Assembly (NCBI GenBank): GCA_033964015.1
Contig: CM066919.1
Location: 3,004,101-3,068,100 of the forward strand
DNA length: 64,000 nt
Reading direction: 5' to 3'
Source: Scolanthus callimorphus
Lineage: Eukaryota > Cnidaria > Anthozoa > Actiniaria > Edwardsiidae
Under the pieces are notes generated by a model. That model was not told the origin of the DNA. It did not search any database and saw nothing but the letters and a program-made list of their open reading frames with translations. Numbering within the stretch: the first letter of the stretch is position 1; every line of letters begins with the position of its first letter. Below are positions 1 through 15,200 of the stretch, one piece after another. The position numbers were made by a program, and so were the translations under genes.

Positions 1-297
1 TAGTAATAGTCCGGCCAATTTAGCTTTTAATCTGGAAAAAAATTGCAACATGGGATATTTACACAGCAAATTCTCATGAACATATGTGAGAAATATGTGT
101 CCAAATTTTGTGAAAATCCATTCGGGGGAAGTTGGTTAAATTTGGGCTTTATTCTTGCGACCTGCTAGAAGCCCTGCTTTGTTCTTTAAATTTTCTGCTG
201 TTCTATATTTTATTGCCACACCATTTTTTTTTTCTGCCTGATACAGTGTGTCTTGACCAAATAATTACATGTAATGTGTGCTCCTTTTATGTTGCAG

Positions 298-3200
298 ACT
301 GATTTATGTGGACTGAAGTGGAAGAAATATATTCATGCCGGTCACAAGTTGCCCCTAGCTTCCCTGCTAGAGGACCCAGTATTATCATCCTTCTCGGCAG
401 GCTTGGCGCAAGACATTCTATGCTCATGGCGGACAATTTCCTCTCACTCCGACAAGTTCAAGCATGATATCCCGAAATTCTCCTCTGCGAAGGAGCTCTG
501 GGTGTTTTGGTATGGGGAAGAACCAACATTGACTGGAATAGTTTCACCACAATTGAGAGGTGAGAACAAACTGCAATGCATCATGGGTATGTCATGGAAA
601 TGTCTCTTGTGAATGGCAAACAGTGCAACAGACACATCTTATAGGGATCCTATAGGATCTAGATCTTAGGATCTTACGACACACCCCTAGCACCAGTCAC
701 ACTGATTGATTATTTGATGTGATTTTTTTTTGGGGGTGGGGGGTGGGGTGGAGGCAAATGATAGTAATCTAAAATATGTCCTATATATTGTATAAGATAT
801 ACCGTATCTTAATGGACGATTCCCACTATAACAAGCAGGCGAGCTGCATGTTGGTAGATGTGAGACATTTGTCAAACAAACTGTTAAAAGAAGCACCTGC
901 ATTATGGTAATTGCGGGACATGGCTTGTGCATTTCTCAATAAAGAAGAGCATGCACGCTTATACGTAGTTGGAATCATCCATTAAACAGGGTTTGTATGC
1001 ATCCTGGATTAACCTGGATTTTCATGTCCTTCCTTGGAAAGTCCTTGAAAGTCGTGAAATTTTAAGAAAAATACTGGAAAAGTCCTGGAAAAATATTTCA
1101 CCTCAATTGTGGTTGAATCAGTCAGTTTCGTGAATCTGAATTTGGGCTGCAAACTGTGACACCCTCCAGACTTATCATGTTTTTTTGGGAGGGGGGCATT
1201 TCTACCCAATAAAAACTCCTGGAAATGGCCTGGAAAAATAACTTAAGACTTCCTGGAAAATCCTGGATTTTTGTCATTCACAAAGCATACAAACTCTGAA
1301 TTAAATAGCTAGATTGTACTTAAAATTAAGACAGCCCATAAAAGAGCTAATAAAATGCTGAATATTAATTTTAGGTTAGCACATGGCTTAGATTACTTCT
1401 AAGATGATCCTAGGTTTGCTTTTGTTTAGTTTAGCAGGTGAACCTCCGTGCTAAAATCACTTTAATCCATATTTGGTCTACTATGTATACTTCTTGCATC
1501 TATCTCAAAACACTCCATTGCAGAAAGTCCACTTTCAGAAGCTCCATATAGAGAGCCCACATAGAGTATTTGGCATAACAAAGAGTTTGATAAATAATCA
1601 ATTTTGTTTCTATTTTAATAAAGAAATCATTCCAGACCAATCACAATTTTTGGACTATTTTAGGAAGATTGCTTAGGAGGAATAGCAAACAAATACTTTG
1701 CACTTGTTCAAATCCTAATTTGAGTGACATTAAGATGTATTCCTCTAATGCATGGTAAAATATAGTCTTAATATTTTAGGACCTTTAAAGATGAGAAGTT
1801 CAAGGCACAAGTAGTCAAGTACTCTTAGTGTGCCTTTTCCCTGTTTATCCATTTGCTTGTGCTTATTAGACATTCATAGACAAGTTGGCAGCTGCTTTGA
1901 AATTCAATCCCAGCATGTGTGAAAATCATTTAAGGGTTTAAATCTTTTCTTGAAAAATTAGCTTTTGAAAAATATCACAGGAATTGCCTGCAGGCAAAAA
2001 AAACATGGATTGCCTTCTAAACACTTAATACATGTCCTATTCTTAAGGTTATAATGTCAAATAAGTCAGGATTAGAGAAAATCGTAATTTTAATGTTGTC
2101 TTAAAAATAGTCTCACAGGGGAAATGTCAATTAATATTTTGGTAATGGACTTTCTAGCTTTTTTAATTGTTTCTTTGACAAGTTATAGATTAAAGTATTC
2201 CTTTTAAATGGCTGGACGAGACTTGTGGTCTCTCTATAATCTTGCCCAACAAAGATGATCAGTATGTTGTTATATATATATATATGTTGTTCATCCAGTT
2301 TGTTTTTGTGTTTTGATATAACTTGACAGTATTGTGGCTGCTAAAAGTGGTTGAGTCGAGGATTTGTAGATGTAATACTGTATTTAGTGAAAATTCAAGT
2401 AAACTTCCTCATTGAAAGCCCGATAAGAAGATAGTGAAGTAAGCTGGATTAGACAAGCGTTTCTATTTCAGTGATTATCATTTGATCTCCCATGTCCCTA
2501 ATTGAACACAATGTTGCTTTTCAAACTTTAATCACTGTGTTCTTACTCAACTTTTTTCTTTCTCATAATCTACCAACTGCACAGTTTAATACACCACACA
2601 TGCAGTTTAAAAGATAGATCAAACTAATAAGAAAAAGTAATTTAATGTGACAGCAATCAGAAGTATACAAAATCCCTCAAAGGGAAAATGAAAGGCCACC
2701 TCGGGAAACATTGGCTTTTTGGGTCAAAAAAACAGAATTATTTTTTCTCACCAGAAATGATTGTAAATTTTATTGTGTTGTTGCTCTTATCCCATAAAGT
2801 GTAATATGATATACTGTTGCAGGGCTGGATATTGAGAAATAAATTAGGTCACATTTTGGGCACACAGCAGTTTCAATTTTGTGTGGTCGAAAAAGTAATC
2901 AAACATTTAAGTCTCAAATAAGAAAAGATCAGCTGAAAAAGTGACTCACACTGGCACAGTTTCCAGCCATGCATTGTTGGAAGAAGAAAGGGAGTGACCA
3001 AGGTGCAGAAAAATCTAAAAAGGCAAAGAAGGAGTAACAATGTGTACCCCTTAGAGAAACTGTCTGGAACAGGAAGCTCTATCAATAATTAAAGTTCATT
3101 GAATCTTCTCTTCTGACAAATAGGTAAACAATGATTCAGTATGACTTTAGCAAATGGTAGTGGTGCCGGAATGTCATTTAACTGTCTTATTCTACTCATT

Positions 3201-6200
3201 AGGGTCGAGCAATGGTTGTTGGGAAGATGGGCTACCACATGAACCCCGTATCATGCTGTTCAGGGCACTGCATAATTTATTAGAAAGGTAAGACTTGTGT
3301 CTGATGCACTAAACATGGCGATTTCGGCAAAGCAATTACTCATTTGCTAAAGTTTGTTTTGTAAACTCACACAGACAGGCTAATTAAACCCTGTTAAACT
3401 GTCAACTACAGATACAATCTGATGATGGCATAGAACTTTGCCGAAATATAAACCATACGTTTTACCATCTTGTCCTTTTGTCTGTTATAAACAGATATGA
3501 ATATACTCGGCCTTTCGTTTATTCTTTAGATACAATCTCATAGTGCTGTTTTTTCAGCAGTAGCTGGTAACCATTGCTGCCTGTATATTATTCTTCCGAC
3601 AGATGTATCTCCCCAGAGACTGTGTTGGTATTGCAGTGGGCCGCAAAGTTTGTTCTTCATTGCTAACTCTTATCTTTACTTATTTTATACAGGTGTTTGT
3701 TGTCAAAACATTTCGTTCGTCTTGGAAAATGGTTTCTAAAACCAAGTGAAAAGGAGAGCACCTCTAGTGAAACTAGGTAAGGAAAAACTACAATAAGCAT
3801 AACAGAACGGTTCATTTATATGACGTTTTCTTATTGTCTTGTTATCAGCGAGCATCCCTCCTTCTCCTTCTCCTTCTTCATTCATGGTGAGAGTACCGTA
3901 TGCACTGCAGTTGAGATCCAGAACCAGCCTAAAGTACGGCCACTGGTGCTAGAAGACCTGGCACTTGCGGCCACTAGACCTGAAGGGCTCACAGGTGTGT
4001 ATGTTGACCAGGAACACCATAAACGTGTCTTAAGTGAGAGGAAAGGTAGCGCTAGACTATCGAGCATGGAGGGACCATTGGCTGTTTAACTGTTGAACTT
4101 ATCTTTATCCTCTGACGATGAGAGTCTTTTTGGGTCAAGATTTGATATGGAAAACCCTTGCTTTCATTCTTACATTCTAGTAACGTTGAGTCCTTATGGC
4201 CTTAATGCATCTCTGACTGGTCAAATCTACCATGCCGATAACAACAAGACATCCAACCTCTTGGAAGAGTGGCGCAAGTTTTACCCCTTGGACACCACCC
4301 CTACCTGGGATACCAGCTCACCTACAGACCAGGAAGTGCCAGTCATGGTGGTTGCAGTCCAGGGCGAGTGCCAGATGGTGTACCCCTCTGCGTATGTCAT
4401 GGTGAATTGCCAGGAAGAACAAACAGCTGGTAGGTAGTACCCGAACTCTCTGAGGAGTGTTAGGCAGCCTACATTGTGATTACACCTGGCCTGCCTATGA
4501 AAATAGAGTGTATCCATGGTGTTATTTATCAATAGATAGATAGATAGCCTATTGGTAGTACTTTATCAAACGGCTGTTGTAGGTTATACCCCTGGAGCAG
4601 CTTTAGAAATTGATCTGTGATGTCGATAAGGCAGCTGACTGTCATGCTTTAATCTTCATAAAGTAATAAGATGTGATTACATGTGCATAATCCCTTTTCA
4701 TAAAATCATTGCATGTTTTTCAAGCCTGCTATATAAGTGCTACCGTTGTTTTTATTGTGATATTCATATTTCTAACTGCTGTTTAAATTTGTTGATAAAA
4801 AACTTCCATACCTATAGCTTCATGTGTATGGCAGTCTGATAGTACGCTGAAATAGCACTCATCTGCACATTAATCCCATATAATACCACATGCACTCTAA
4901 TGTTAATTTTTCTTTCTCCTGATAATCATTGTATCGCCTAATCGCGGATGTTTTAAACGACTTAGATGTAGTTGTTCGTTTGTGGTGGAAGAAATATCAG
5001 AAATGTTCTAATATTAAACATGTGGTTTCTTAATCTTTGATGATATTGACGTTATGTTAGGGATGGATCCAGTGGTGATGGTATTGGTAATGACGATGGT
5101 AGTGGTGTTGGTGTTATTGGTAATGATAATGGTAGTGTTGGTGATATTGGTAATGGTGATGGTAGTGGTGTTGGTGGTATTGATAATTACGATGGTAGAG
5201 GTGTTGGTGATATTGGTAATGATGATGATAGTGTTGGTGGTATTGGTAATTACGATGGTAGAGGGATTGATAATTACGATGGTAGAGGTGTTGGTGATAT
5301 TGGTAATGATGATGATAGTGTTGGTGGTATTGGTAATGACGATGGTAGTAGTGTTGGTGGTATTGGTAATGATGATGGTAGTGTTGGTTGTATTGGTATT
5401 GACGATGGTACTGGTGTTGGTGGTACTGGTAATGATGATGGTAGTGTTGGTGGTATTGGTAATGACGATTGTACTGGTGTTGGTGGTACTGGTAATGATG
5501 ATGATAGTGTTGGTATTGGTAATGACGATGGTAGTGGTGTTGGTGGTATTGGTAATGATGATGGTAGTGGTGTTGGTGGTACTGGTAATGACGATGGTAG
5601 TGGTGTTGGTGGTATTGGTAATGATGATGGTAGTGGTGTTGGTGGTACTGGTAATGACGATGGTATTAGTGTTGGTGGTATTGGTAATGATGATGGTAGT
5701 GTTGGTGGTATTGATAATGATGATGGTGGTGTTGGTGGTATTGGTAATGATGATGGTAGTGGTGTTGGTGGTACTGGTAATGACGATGGTATTAGTGTTG
5801 GTGGTATTGGTAATGATGATGGTAGTGTTGGTGGTATTGGTAATGATGATGGTGGTGTTGGTGGTATTGGTAATGATGATGGTAGTGGTGTTGGTGGTAT
5901 TGGTAATGATGATGGTAGTGGTGTTGGTGGTATCGGTAATGATGATGGTAGTGGTGTTGGTGGTATTGGTAATAATGATGGTAGTGGTGTTGGTTGTATT
6001 GGTAATGATGATGGTAGTGGTGGTGGTATTGGTAATGACGATGGTAGTGGTGTTGGTGGTATTGGTAATGATGATGGTAGTGGTGTTGGTAGTACTGGTA
6101 ATGACGATGGTAGTAGTGTTGGTGGTATTGGTAATGATGATGGTAGTGTTGGTGGTATTGATAATGATGATGGTAGTGGTGTTGGTGGTATTGGTAATGA

Positions 6201-9200
6201 CGATGGTAGTGGTGTTGGTGGTATTGGTAATGATGATGGTAGTGGTGTTGGTGGTACTGTTAATGACGATGGTAGTAGTGTTGGTGGTATTGGTAATGAT
6301 GATGGTAGTGTTGGTGGTATTGATAATGATGATGGTAGTGGTGTTGGTGGTATTGGTAATGATGATGGTAGTGGTGTTGGTGGTATCGGTAATGATGATG
6401 GTAGTGGTGTTGGTGGTATTGGTAATGATGATGGTAGTAGTGTTGGTGGTATTGGTAATGATGATGGTAGTGTTGGTGGTATTGATAATGATGATGGTAG
6501 TGGTGTTGGTGGTATTGGTAATGACGATGGTAGTGGTGTTGGTGGTATTGGTAATGATGATGGTAGTGGTGTTGGTGGTACTGTTAATGACGATGGTAGT
6601 AGTGTTGGTGGTATTGGTAATGATGATGGTAGTGTTGGTGGTATTGATAATGATGATGGTAGTGGTGTTGGTGGTATTGGTAATGATGATGGTAGTGGTG
6701 TTGGTGGTATCGGTAATGATGATGGTAGTGGTGTTGGTGGTATTGGTAATAATGATGGTAGTGGTGTTGGTTGTATTGGTAATGATGATGGTAGTGGTGT
6801 TGGTGGTATTGGTAATGATGATGGTAGTGGTGGTTGTATTGGTATTGACAATGGTACTGGTGTTGGTGGTACTGGTAATGATGATGGTAGTGGTGTTGGT
6901 GATATTGGTGATGACCATGGTAGTGGTGTTGGTGGTATTGGTAATGATGATGGTAGTAGTGTTGGTGGTACTGGTAATGATGGTAGTGTTTGTGGTATTG
7001 GTAATGATGGTGCTGTTGGTGGTATTGGTAATGCTGATGGTAGTAGCGTTGGTGGTAAATAATGACCATGATGCTGCTGATGATGATGATTGTGATGATG
7101 ATGGTTGTGACTGCACCTTAACCTTACTAATCCCCTAATCCTCTCTGAACTTTGCAGAATCACTTGCACCAGGCACTGATGCATTACCGTCTGCCCCACC
7201 CTCGACTGTCTCATTAACCCCCCCAGTATCACCCTCTGATCCCATCACTACAGATGCCTCCAAACCCTCATCTTCCATGCTGCCTCCTTCCCCCTTCCTT
7301 GCCCCTCCACCTGGGGCGTGCCACACCATCTCACTGCCCAAGGGTGCCCATAGCACCCTGGAGAAGAAGAAGCTGACACAGACATTGGTACAGGACGTCT
7401 GGCAAGATATTGCTGCTCCTAAGCCTCATCCAAGGTAGGGGCAATACATCCTATTATAACGTGTTGGTTACGTTAACCAGAACTCGTTTTCAAGGCCCCA
7501 TCATTAACGTTTTCCGAGAAGTGCCATTGGCGCCTAAATAAAACATTCTAGTCGCTATATGGTAAGTTTGGTCGCTATAATAGAAATCTGGTCCCCATGT
7601 TAGTCCCAAATTAATGCTGGTGACAGCTTATGTTGAGAAGGACATTTCAAAAAACCTACAAACAGGATAAGGTTAGTCACCATTTGGCGACTAGGTTGAC
7701 ATTTTTGTTCGCCAAACCCTTATTAATCTAGTCTCCATTGGCGACAATATGGTTGCAATATCGGGCCCTGTTTTTCCTGTCTCTGTTTGCAAACTGGTGG
7801 TCCTTTATGATGCAAACTTGAGCTTGCGTCAAGTTATTGAAAGAGGAAACATCACATTCGGGAGGCGCCTTCAACAAAAGTGAAAACGTTCTCTTGAAGG
7901 TTAAGGTCCAGACTTGGCGAGCGTTCGTAACGTAGAATAGCATACGTTGTGAACGCCACGATGATTTAACACTTTGGCCTATATCTAATGAAAAGTGATA
8001 GATATTGTAAGTAAACCCACCCTTCTCAGACTTCTGACCTCTTTGTCTTGGTTTTATTCTGTCCAGCAAACTGGCTGCGCCTAGGTTGGTTGGCAGTTTT
8101 ATGAAGCCCGAGCCGACGCCTCTCCCCTCTCCTGGCGGGGAGGTCAGTCTGCTTGGGCAAGCGCTATGGGAGTTCGAGGAACCATTCAAGCGGAACAACT
8201 GCTCGTGTACTTCGAGTAGTAACATTAGTAGGTAGGTGACTTCTCGGCATTGGCATCAAATCAGTATGGCGCCAACACCGCAGCAAAACGCATGCGCTAA
8301 ACATTCACTTCCTGTGAAATGAAAACAAATAAATAATCTATACAACAAAAATATCTCGTGCTGTCTTGGAAATTTGGAAAACGTAAAGCTCCAGAAACAA
8401 AACGTAAGGTCAAAAATTGCAGAGCAGCTAGAATATGATCATATCTTTCTCTGAACTTTTGCACTTCGCACTTTAAGGCTTGCACCCGAGGCGAAAATTA
8501 TGGTTGAAAGTCAAAATTTCGCTGTTCTTATGTAGAGTTTTTTCAAATGTCTTCATTTCACAGGCCAGTGAATCTTAAGTGTATGTGAACTGCGTTTTGC
8601 CGCGGTGTCTATAGCGCCATTTGCAGTAATTTTAAAATTCAAGCCACAGAAAGTGTTCAGGTTGCGCGCTAAAATGTTTAATAAAATAGCAACAATAGTG
8701 GGTTGGCTTTGATTGGTTGAGAGAGCGCGCCTATCGAATCGTGAATGTCACCCTTTCTCGTGTTCTCCCAACATCAAACGTAGGTTTATCACTTTCAAAC
8801 TAATGGAAATCTATATGTGTGTGTTTGCATTCAATTATGACCAGAAAGACAAAAACAATTCATGCCAATTATTATTTGTGAATGATTTTCTTTCAGACCG
8901 AAGCCTCCGCAAGTGCGCACGTCATTTGGTATCGGCCGACCTATCCCCTCCCCTAACCACCCCTTACCCTCACCACAACAGCAACAACAACAGCAGACAC
9001 AGACCACTATGAAACTGAAGAAGGAAAAGAAAAAACCCGTCATACCATTTCATCATCGTCCGCTTCTTGAGGGGAACCCTCCTGACGCACTAAAATGTCA
9101 TTTCACCATGGCAACCAAGGGCTTGCCCACTTCGAACATATTGACAAGCATAAATCAAAAACGGCATTCTGATGCGGCAGGGCCGTACTTCAAGAGCAAA

Positions 9201-12200
9201 AGATACACATTACCTGCACCGCCAGGACAGACTGGATTACAAAAAGTAAACCCAAGCCCAGAGGTACCCAAGACTTCTGATGCTTCATCTTCGGTGAATA
9301 ATATTGTTAGAAATACCGCGGAGAAAATGGACTTTGAAGCGAGGCAAACAAATTCAAAGATTAAGACTCTAATACAAGTGAACATACCCATGCAGGAAGG
9401 CGAGCAAGCCTCTGGCGATTTGACTTGTTTGCTGAAACCAAAACACAAGGAGAGAAGCCCCTATATGTTGCCCAAGTTAGGAGGCTATGAACTTCCTTTG
9501 TTACCAGGTAACTCACTGGACAGTAGGCCACTCAACAGAAGCAGCTTAACACCGACCACGCCCAGTATTATCTCGCCATTACCTACACCCACAAATCAGG
9601 TGTTATGGGAAAGGTAAGCACCTTCACCAACCTCAATGTAAAATGATAAAATGAAGTTGGGCGTTATAGAGCGGGTCGCAAAGTGATTACGCCAATTCTG
9701 AATAAAACCTATAAGAGTGATTGCAAAGTAATTACAAATTACTCACGACAATCATCTCAAATCGACTCTAACGTGCACGTGAAATTACATTGAAACGTGT
9801 CTGATAAATATAGTCACTAGAAGCAGATTCGATTTTGCGCTGAAACTGCTTGAAAGTAGTTAGATATTTAGCTGTTCAACGTTGCATCACCGCCATAGTA
9901 TGGGAGTCGTGATACAGTTCTCGTAAGATCTAAATACATTGGATTATACCCTCAGTGCAAAACAATAGAGGGTCACAATAAAACGAGTAAACAATGGGAT
10001 GTTTTGTTCTGCCTATCCAATCCACAAGATCTTCCGAGAAGCTGTATCACTCCTTGAGTATGGATTTGCTTGGTTGGTGACGTTTGGCTTGTGCTCAGAT
10101 GTAGGATGAATATTTTTTTATAATTTAATAATTTTGATTGTTCTCTGTCTTGACAGTGGCACCAAGCGACCGTCTACAGAAACAGAACCAGAGCTAGCAC
10201 TAGCACCTGCAAAACGAGTCAAACGCGAGGCTTCTAAAGGCACAGGACCAGGTCGACCACGATCTGACAGCTCGTCAGGGGGAGGCAGGTCAGGGAGGCG
10301 CAAGAGCAGTACCAGCCATCAGTCCCCAACAGTACCCTTTCCGCCTGTATCTTTACCCCCTCAGATGGATGAACTCGAGATGGACCTAACCCAGCCCCTT
10401 CTCAAGTCCCCTCCTGGTCGCGCTCCCAAGTCACGGCGACATAGTAGTACTAGCAGTAACTTGGCGAGTCCATCGGTTCCATCCCCTGCCCCTCTAGAGC
10501 AACCCAAGCCTGGTCGGCCTAAGCAGCGGCGACAGAGCATCCGGAAGCAGCAGCAGCTATTGCAGGAAGAGAAGGAACGGCAGCTACGGGAACAGGAAGA
10601 GGAGCGACAGAGACTTGAGCAGCAGAAGGCGGCCGCATCATTCGAGAATTCCATGGCCAAGATCTTACCCTCTCCACCTACACCACGATCTGTGCTGCCC
10701 ATTAACTTGATTACCGAGAAGGACTTGGCCGTGACGGAGTCTGACTTGGATCATATATTCGATATGGATGATGATGATGATGGGGGAATGGGGTCTGGTT
10801 TAGGATTAGGGCTAGGACTAGGACTAGGGGGAGGGGGTGGGGGATCTTCTGGAGGGCAGGAAACATTCAACAAGAACGCCGACCTGTATAATAACTCTAA
10901 TCAGACTGTTACGAATCCTGGCGTGGTAGCGTCGCATGATCTGGCAAGAATGTTCCCAACCCCTCCCTCCCTAGAAACCACTGCCCACTCTCCCCCGTGT
11001 TCGGGAAGTGAATACGTTAGTCCTGGTAGTGTGAAAACTGTAACAGCGATGGCAACCTCCCCTGAGACCCACCCTTAGGCATGATTGTTGCCGCGGATGG
11101 TGAATACGAAAAGCTTTTGAGCCCCAAGGTACGTACGGGTCATCGGACAGATAGACACCAGCAGACCGATAAACAGTCACCAGACAGAAAATCAGACATA
11201 CACCAGAAAATACAGACAGAAAGACAGACAAACATACAAATAGAAAGATATAAAGAGAGACACCAGACGACAGACAGAAAGACAGACAGACGCCAGACAG
11301 AAAGTCAGACAGAGATCAACAGACACACACAAAAAAACAGAACATACAAATAGACAGATATAAACAGACAGACAGACAGACAGACAGACACCAGAAGACA
11401 GACATATTGACATACATCAACTGACAGAAAATCAGACACACTAGCAGACAGATGGATGACAGACAGACACGCCAGAATACAGACAGACAGACAGACAGAC
11501 AGTCAGACATAAGCAGAAGTCAGACAGACAGATAAACTGACAGTCGGACACCAGACAGAAAATCAAACAAACACTAGTCAGAAATACTAATCACTAATCA
11601 GAAATACAGACAGACATATAAACAGACAGGCATTAACAGAAGACAGGCAGACAGATAAACGGACACTCAGACATCAGACAAACAGAGAGAAGCCAGATGG
11701 CAAACAACCGATCATGTCAACTCTCGTTCTATAAAGTGCTCAATCGTCTGAAATCACATTGTTGAATCCTTTCTATTTTTCAGGAACTCGGTCCTGTGTT
11801 CGAGGTGCAAGATTATCAAGATTTCCCGTTATCTACGACATTTGGCTCAGTGGAAAATTTACCCAGTTCGAAGAAACCTGCGCTCAAAATTCCAGAAAAT
11901 CTCACTTACAAAGGACGATGGCAGATGAGCCAGAAACCAGAGACCGTGTCTGGCTCGCGAACCGATAGGTATAGCATTTAGTTTGCCGCGTGCCCTTGTT
12001 CTAGCCAAATAATAATCGTAGTTAGAATCGCGATATAGTACTTTTAGCTGTGAAAGCCGACACCACGGCGCTCGTCGAAAGAGACTCCCGCAAAGAGGCG
12101 TCTGCGCGCTCAAGCTTAACGTCCCATACTGATGAAGGATTTTAACCCAGATCTGGTCAAAAGAAGGAAGAATGGCCAATTTGACCATTTGATATTTAAT

Positions 12201-15200
12201 TTTTATAGCACGCAAAGTATATTATAGTGAGGAATTCAAATAAGACGAAAAATATGCAACAAACTTGAATTGGCCACGTAATTCGTTTTACCAGATTTGG
12301 GTCAAAATACGTCATCAGTTTGGAATATTTGGTTTGAGCGCTCAGACGCCTCTTTGCGGGAGGGAGTCTATTGGCGAGCGCTAAGTGGTGTCGGCTTTCG
12401 CAGGCTATAGGACCTGTTGCTGAATGGATCCGTAGGGCAGAGTTCGTATGACTGAAAAAAGTTACGACGCGTTACATGCCGTGTTCGCATATTGATTGGT
12501 TGATCAGTTAATTTCGCGTCATGTGATTGGCTAAAGCCGGGGAAATACGAGGCACAAAATCCCTCAACTTGTCGCGCAACATTGTTGCGTTGCAAGTTGA
12601 TGATGATGTTGCACGTTTTTCATCTCGCGCCACAACTTGTCGCGCAACAAAAACATTTGTTGCAGGTTGTGAAAACTTATTGCGCGAAGTAGAACGTGGG
12701 TCTACTTTGAGACACAAATTCTGGCTTTGTTGCTCGTTTTTCATCAAACACACAACTTGTCGCGCAACATTTTGCCTACGATTCAAGTTGGTTGGTCAAT
12801 AGAAATGAAGTGCTAAGGAGCCAAATTCGCCTTGGTCTCGCATGTGTGATCATCAAAACAAAATGTTGCGCGACAAGTTGTGAATTTGATGAAAAACGAG
12901 CAACAAACATTAGACTTGCAACGCAGCAATGTTGCGGGACAAGTTGAGGGATTTTGTGCCTCGTATTTCCCCGCCTTAAATGTCCACGGAAATGCTACAC
13001 GCACTTTATCCAGGTTAAATCGTAAGAACGTGCGCTACTTGCTAGTAAGTGTGGGACAAATGTAGCTCAATTCGTATGGGAGAGCGCGCTTGCCATTATA
13101 GCTTCAATGGTCCACAAGTCCATTGGTCATCAAAAAGAAGTAACGAAAATTTCATATTTCACAGAAGAAGAAAAACAACGTTGCTTTGCCTAAACTGTCT
13201 TTCATAACAGAGCCTATTTGTTTGTCTTCTTCGCAGGGTCTTAAGTGCAGAGCAGATGCAGGTAGACACTCCACTGGGCCTCCCCTCCCCAGCTATCAGC
13301 GGCCTATACGCGGATCCACGGAGCACAAGCAATGATTGCAAACATTACACAACTTTCTCACCCGCATCTCCTGCTTCCTCTATCTCATCTTTCTCAATTT
13401 CTCTGCCACACGCAAAACTGCCATCCCGCTCTTCTATCTCCGGCAAACTCAGCACCAAACTCCCCAAGCCCACTCCTTAAGCAAAGTCCTGGCTTTATCC
13501 GACTCCAACATGAATTACTTCTTCGATAAAAACTTCGACAGCGTTAACCTATGCGCTTGCGACCTGACGGTCTCACCCAAAAAGGACCCGAAAGCTCTCA
13601 AACTTAGAAAGTCATCAGCTAGACGGGTGGACATGAACAAGTGCCTTTGCGGGTGTGCACTTCTTGAAGGACAAAAGTTCTCCAAAGGGCTTGGTTTATT
13701 TCCGGAGGACGAGGTCTCCTTTTCTCTGATCGCCTCCGAGAAGGGAAGGAAATCGTCGTTGTCAAATGCTATTGAGAAACGACGCTCGTCTTCGATCGTG
13801 GAGGTAAAACGAGAAGGAAGCGCCAGTTCTCAATGTGCTGCTACTACACAGGGTACCCAACCGGCGGCGTTAGATGCGCCTTGCTCGAGTCTTGTTGACG
13901 TCATTGTGGATCAGTGCTCGTCACCATTCTCCTCCTCCATGTTCAAGTATCAGCTGATTTCACATGGTGGGAGATCGGCCAATAGCGTCGCAACGTCTCC
14001 TAATAAAGGTAGGGTTTGTATGGATAGTGATGCCTGGGGGCAATTCTATCAAATTTCATTCACAAGGATGACTGGAGATTATGTTGCTAATGTCTTGTGA
14101 ATTGGACTGCATTTAAACTCGTCCCCATGCTACTCGGCGGGTCTGTCACACTTTCCTTGGCTATGACGTCATTGGCTTTTGAAAAAAAGCGGATTAGCTG
14201 AGAGCAAGGCGTATCCTGGGGACGAGGCTAAATTAACTCTAAAGTTGTGACCCCCTCACTTTTTTCGCTTGACCATCGATTGATTGGTCCCTTATTTGTT
14301 TTTAGCGCATGATCCCAATATTCCCCACACGATATCACCTCTCACTTCAGTCGCTTGACCCTCGAATGATTGGTCCCTTATTTGTTTTTAGCGCATGATC
14401 CCAATATTCCCCATACGATATCACCTCTCACTTCAGTCGCTTGACCCTCGATTGATTGTTCCCTTATTTGTCTTTAGCGCATGATCCCAATATTCCCCAC
14501 ACGATATCACCTCTCACTTCAGTCGCTTGACCCTCGATTGATTGGTCCCTTATTTGTTTTTAGCGCATGATCCCAATATTCCCCACGATATCACCTCTCA
14601 CTTCAGTCGCTTGACCCTCGATTGATTGGTCCCTTATTTGTTTTTAGCGCATGATCCCAATATTCCCCCTACGATATCCCCTGCGTCGTCAGTAGGAGCG
14701 CTTCACAGTCTTCGTCAGATAATGCAGGAGGCTCTTCAGAAATCCACGAGCCGCAAGACCTGGGAGCAGCCCAATGGTACTATGGTCCAAGGACCGTTGT
14801 CATGGAAACAACTCCACAGTTTGGCGGTGAAGGGTGCTGAAGATACCCCTCGAGCCCAGCCTGTCCCGTCAATGCTTGTTGGTTGTGCAGGGGACTGGAC
14901 TTCGCTGTCGCCCTTTGCGTTCCAGTTCTGGGTACGTGTAGTGTTGTAGAAAGGCTTTGTTCATAGCGGAGCTCCTTAGCGGCCGAAGGCCGCAGAGCGG
15001 AGCACCATAGGTATCGCAGGAAGAATGCAACAGAACTCACTATACGATCGACTTCATTTTTCATGGTTCAGCGGTATTCCCATTTGGGTATCGGGGGCGC
15101 GTCCGTGTCTGCGCGCCCCTACCACAGGCAACCCAAAAACCGTATTTCATTTCGGCGGGAAAATACTGCGCGTCCGTTAACAAAAAAATATGTAACCGGG

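Noticed and set aside
3820..4532. Separate small genes near 3.8-4.5 kb
   Set aside because: These are two consecutive MED13 exons with their intron read through, and an antisense shadow.
5014..7138. Frames of 650-700 residues on both strands (NTTNTTTIIIT, LVVLVMMMVVVLV, SSLPIPPTPLP)
   Set aside because: They are translations of a 30-33-bp tandem repeat within a MED13 intron; opposite-strand frames of the same length show it is a repeat effect.
11192..11510. Cys/Ser-rich minus-strand frames (SVCLSVCLSV)
   Set aside because: Translation of CAGA microsatellite.
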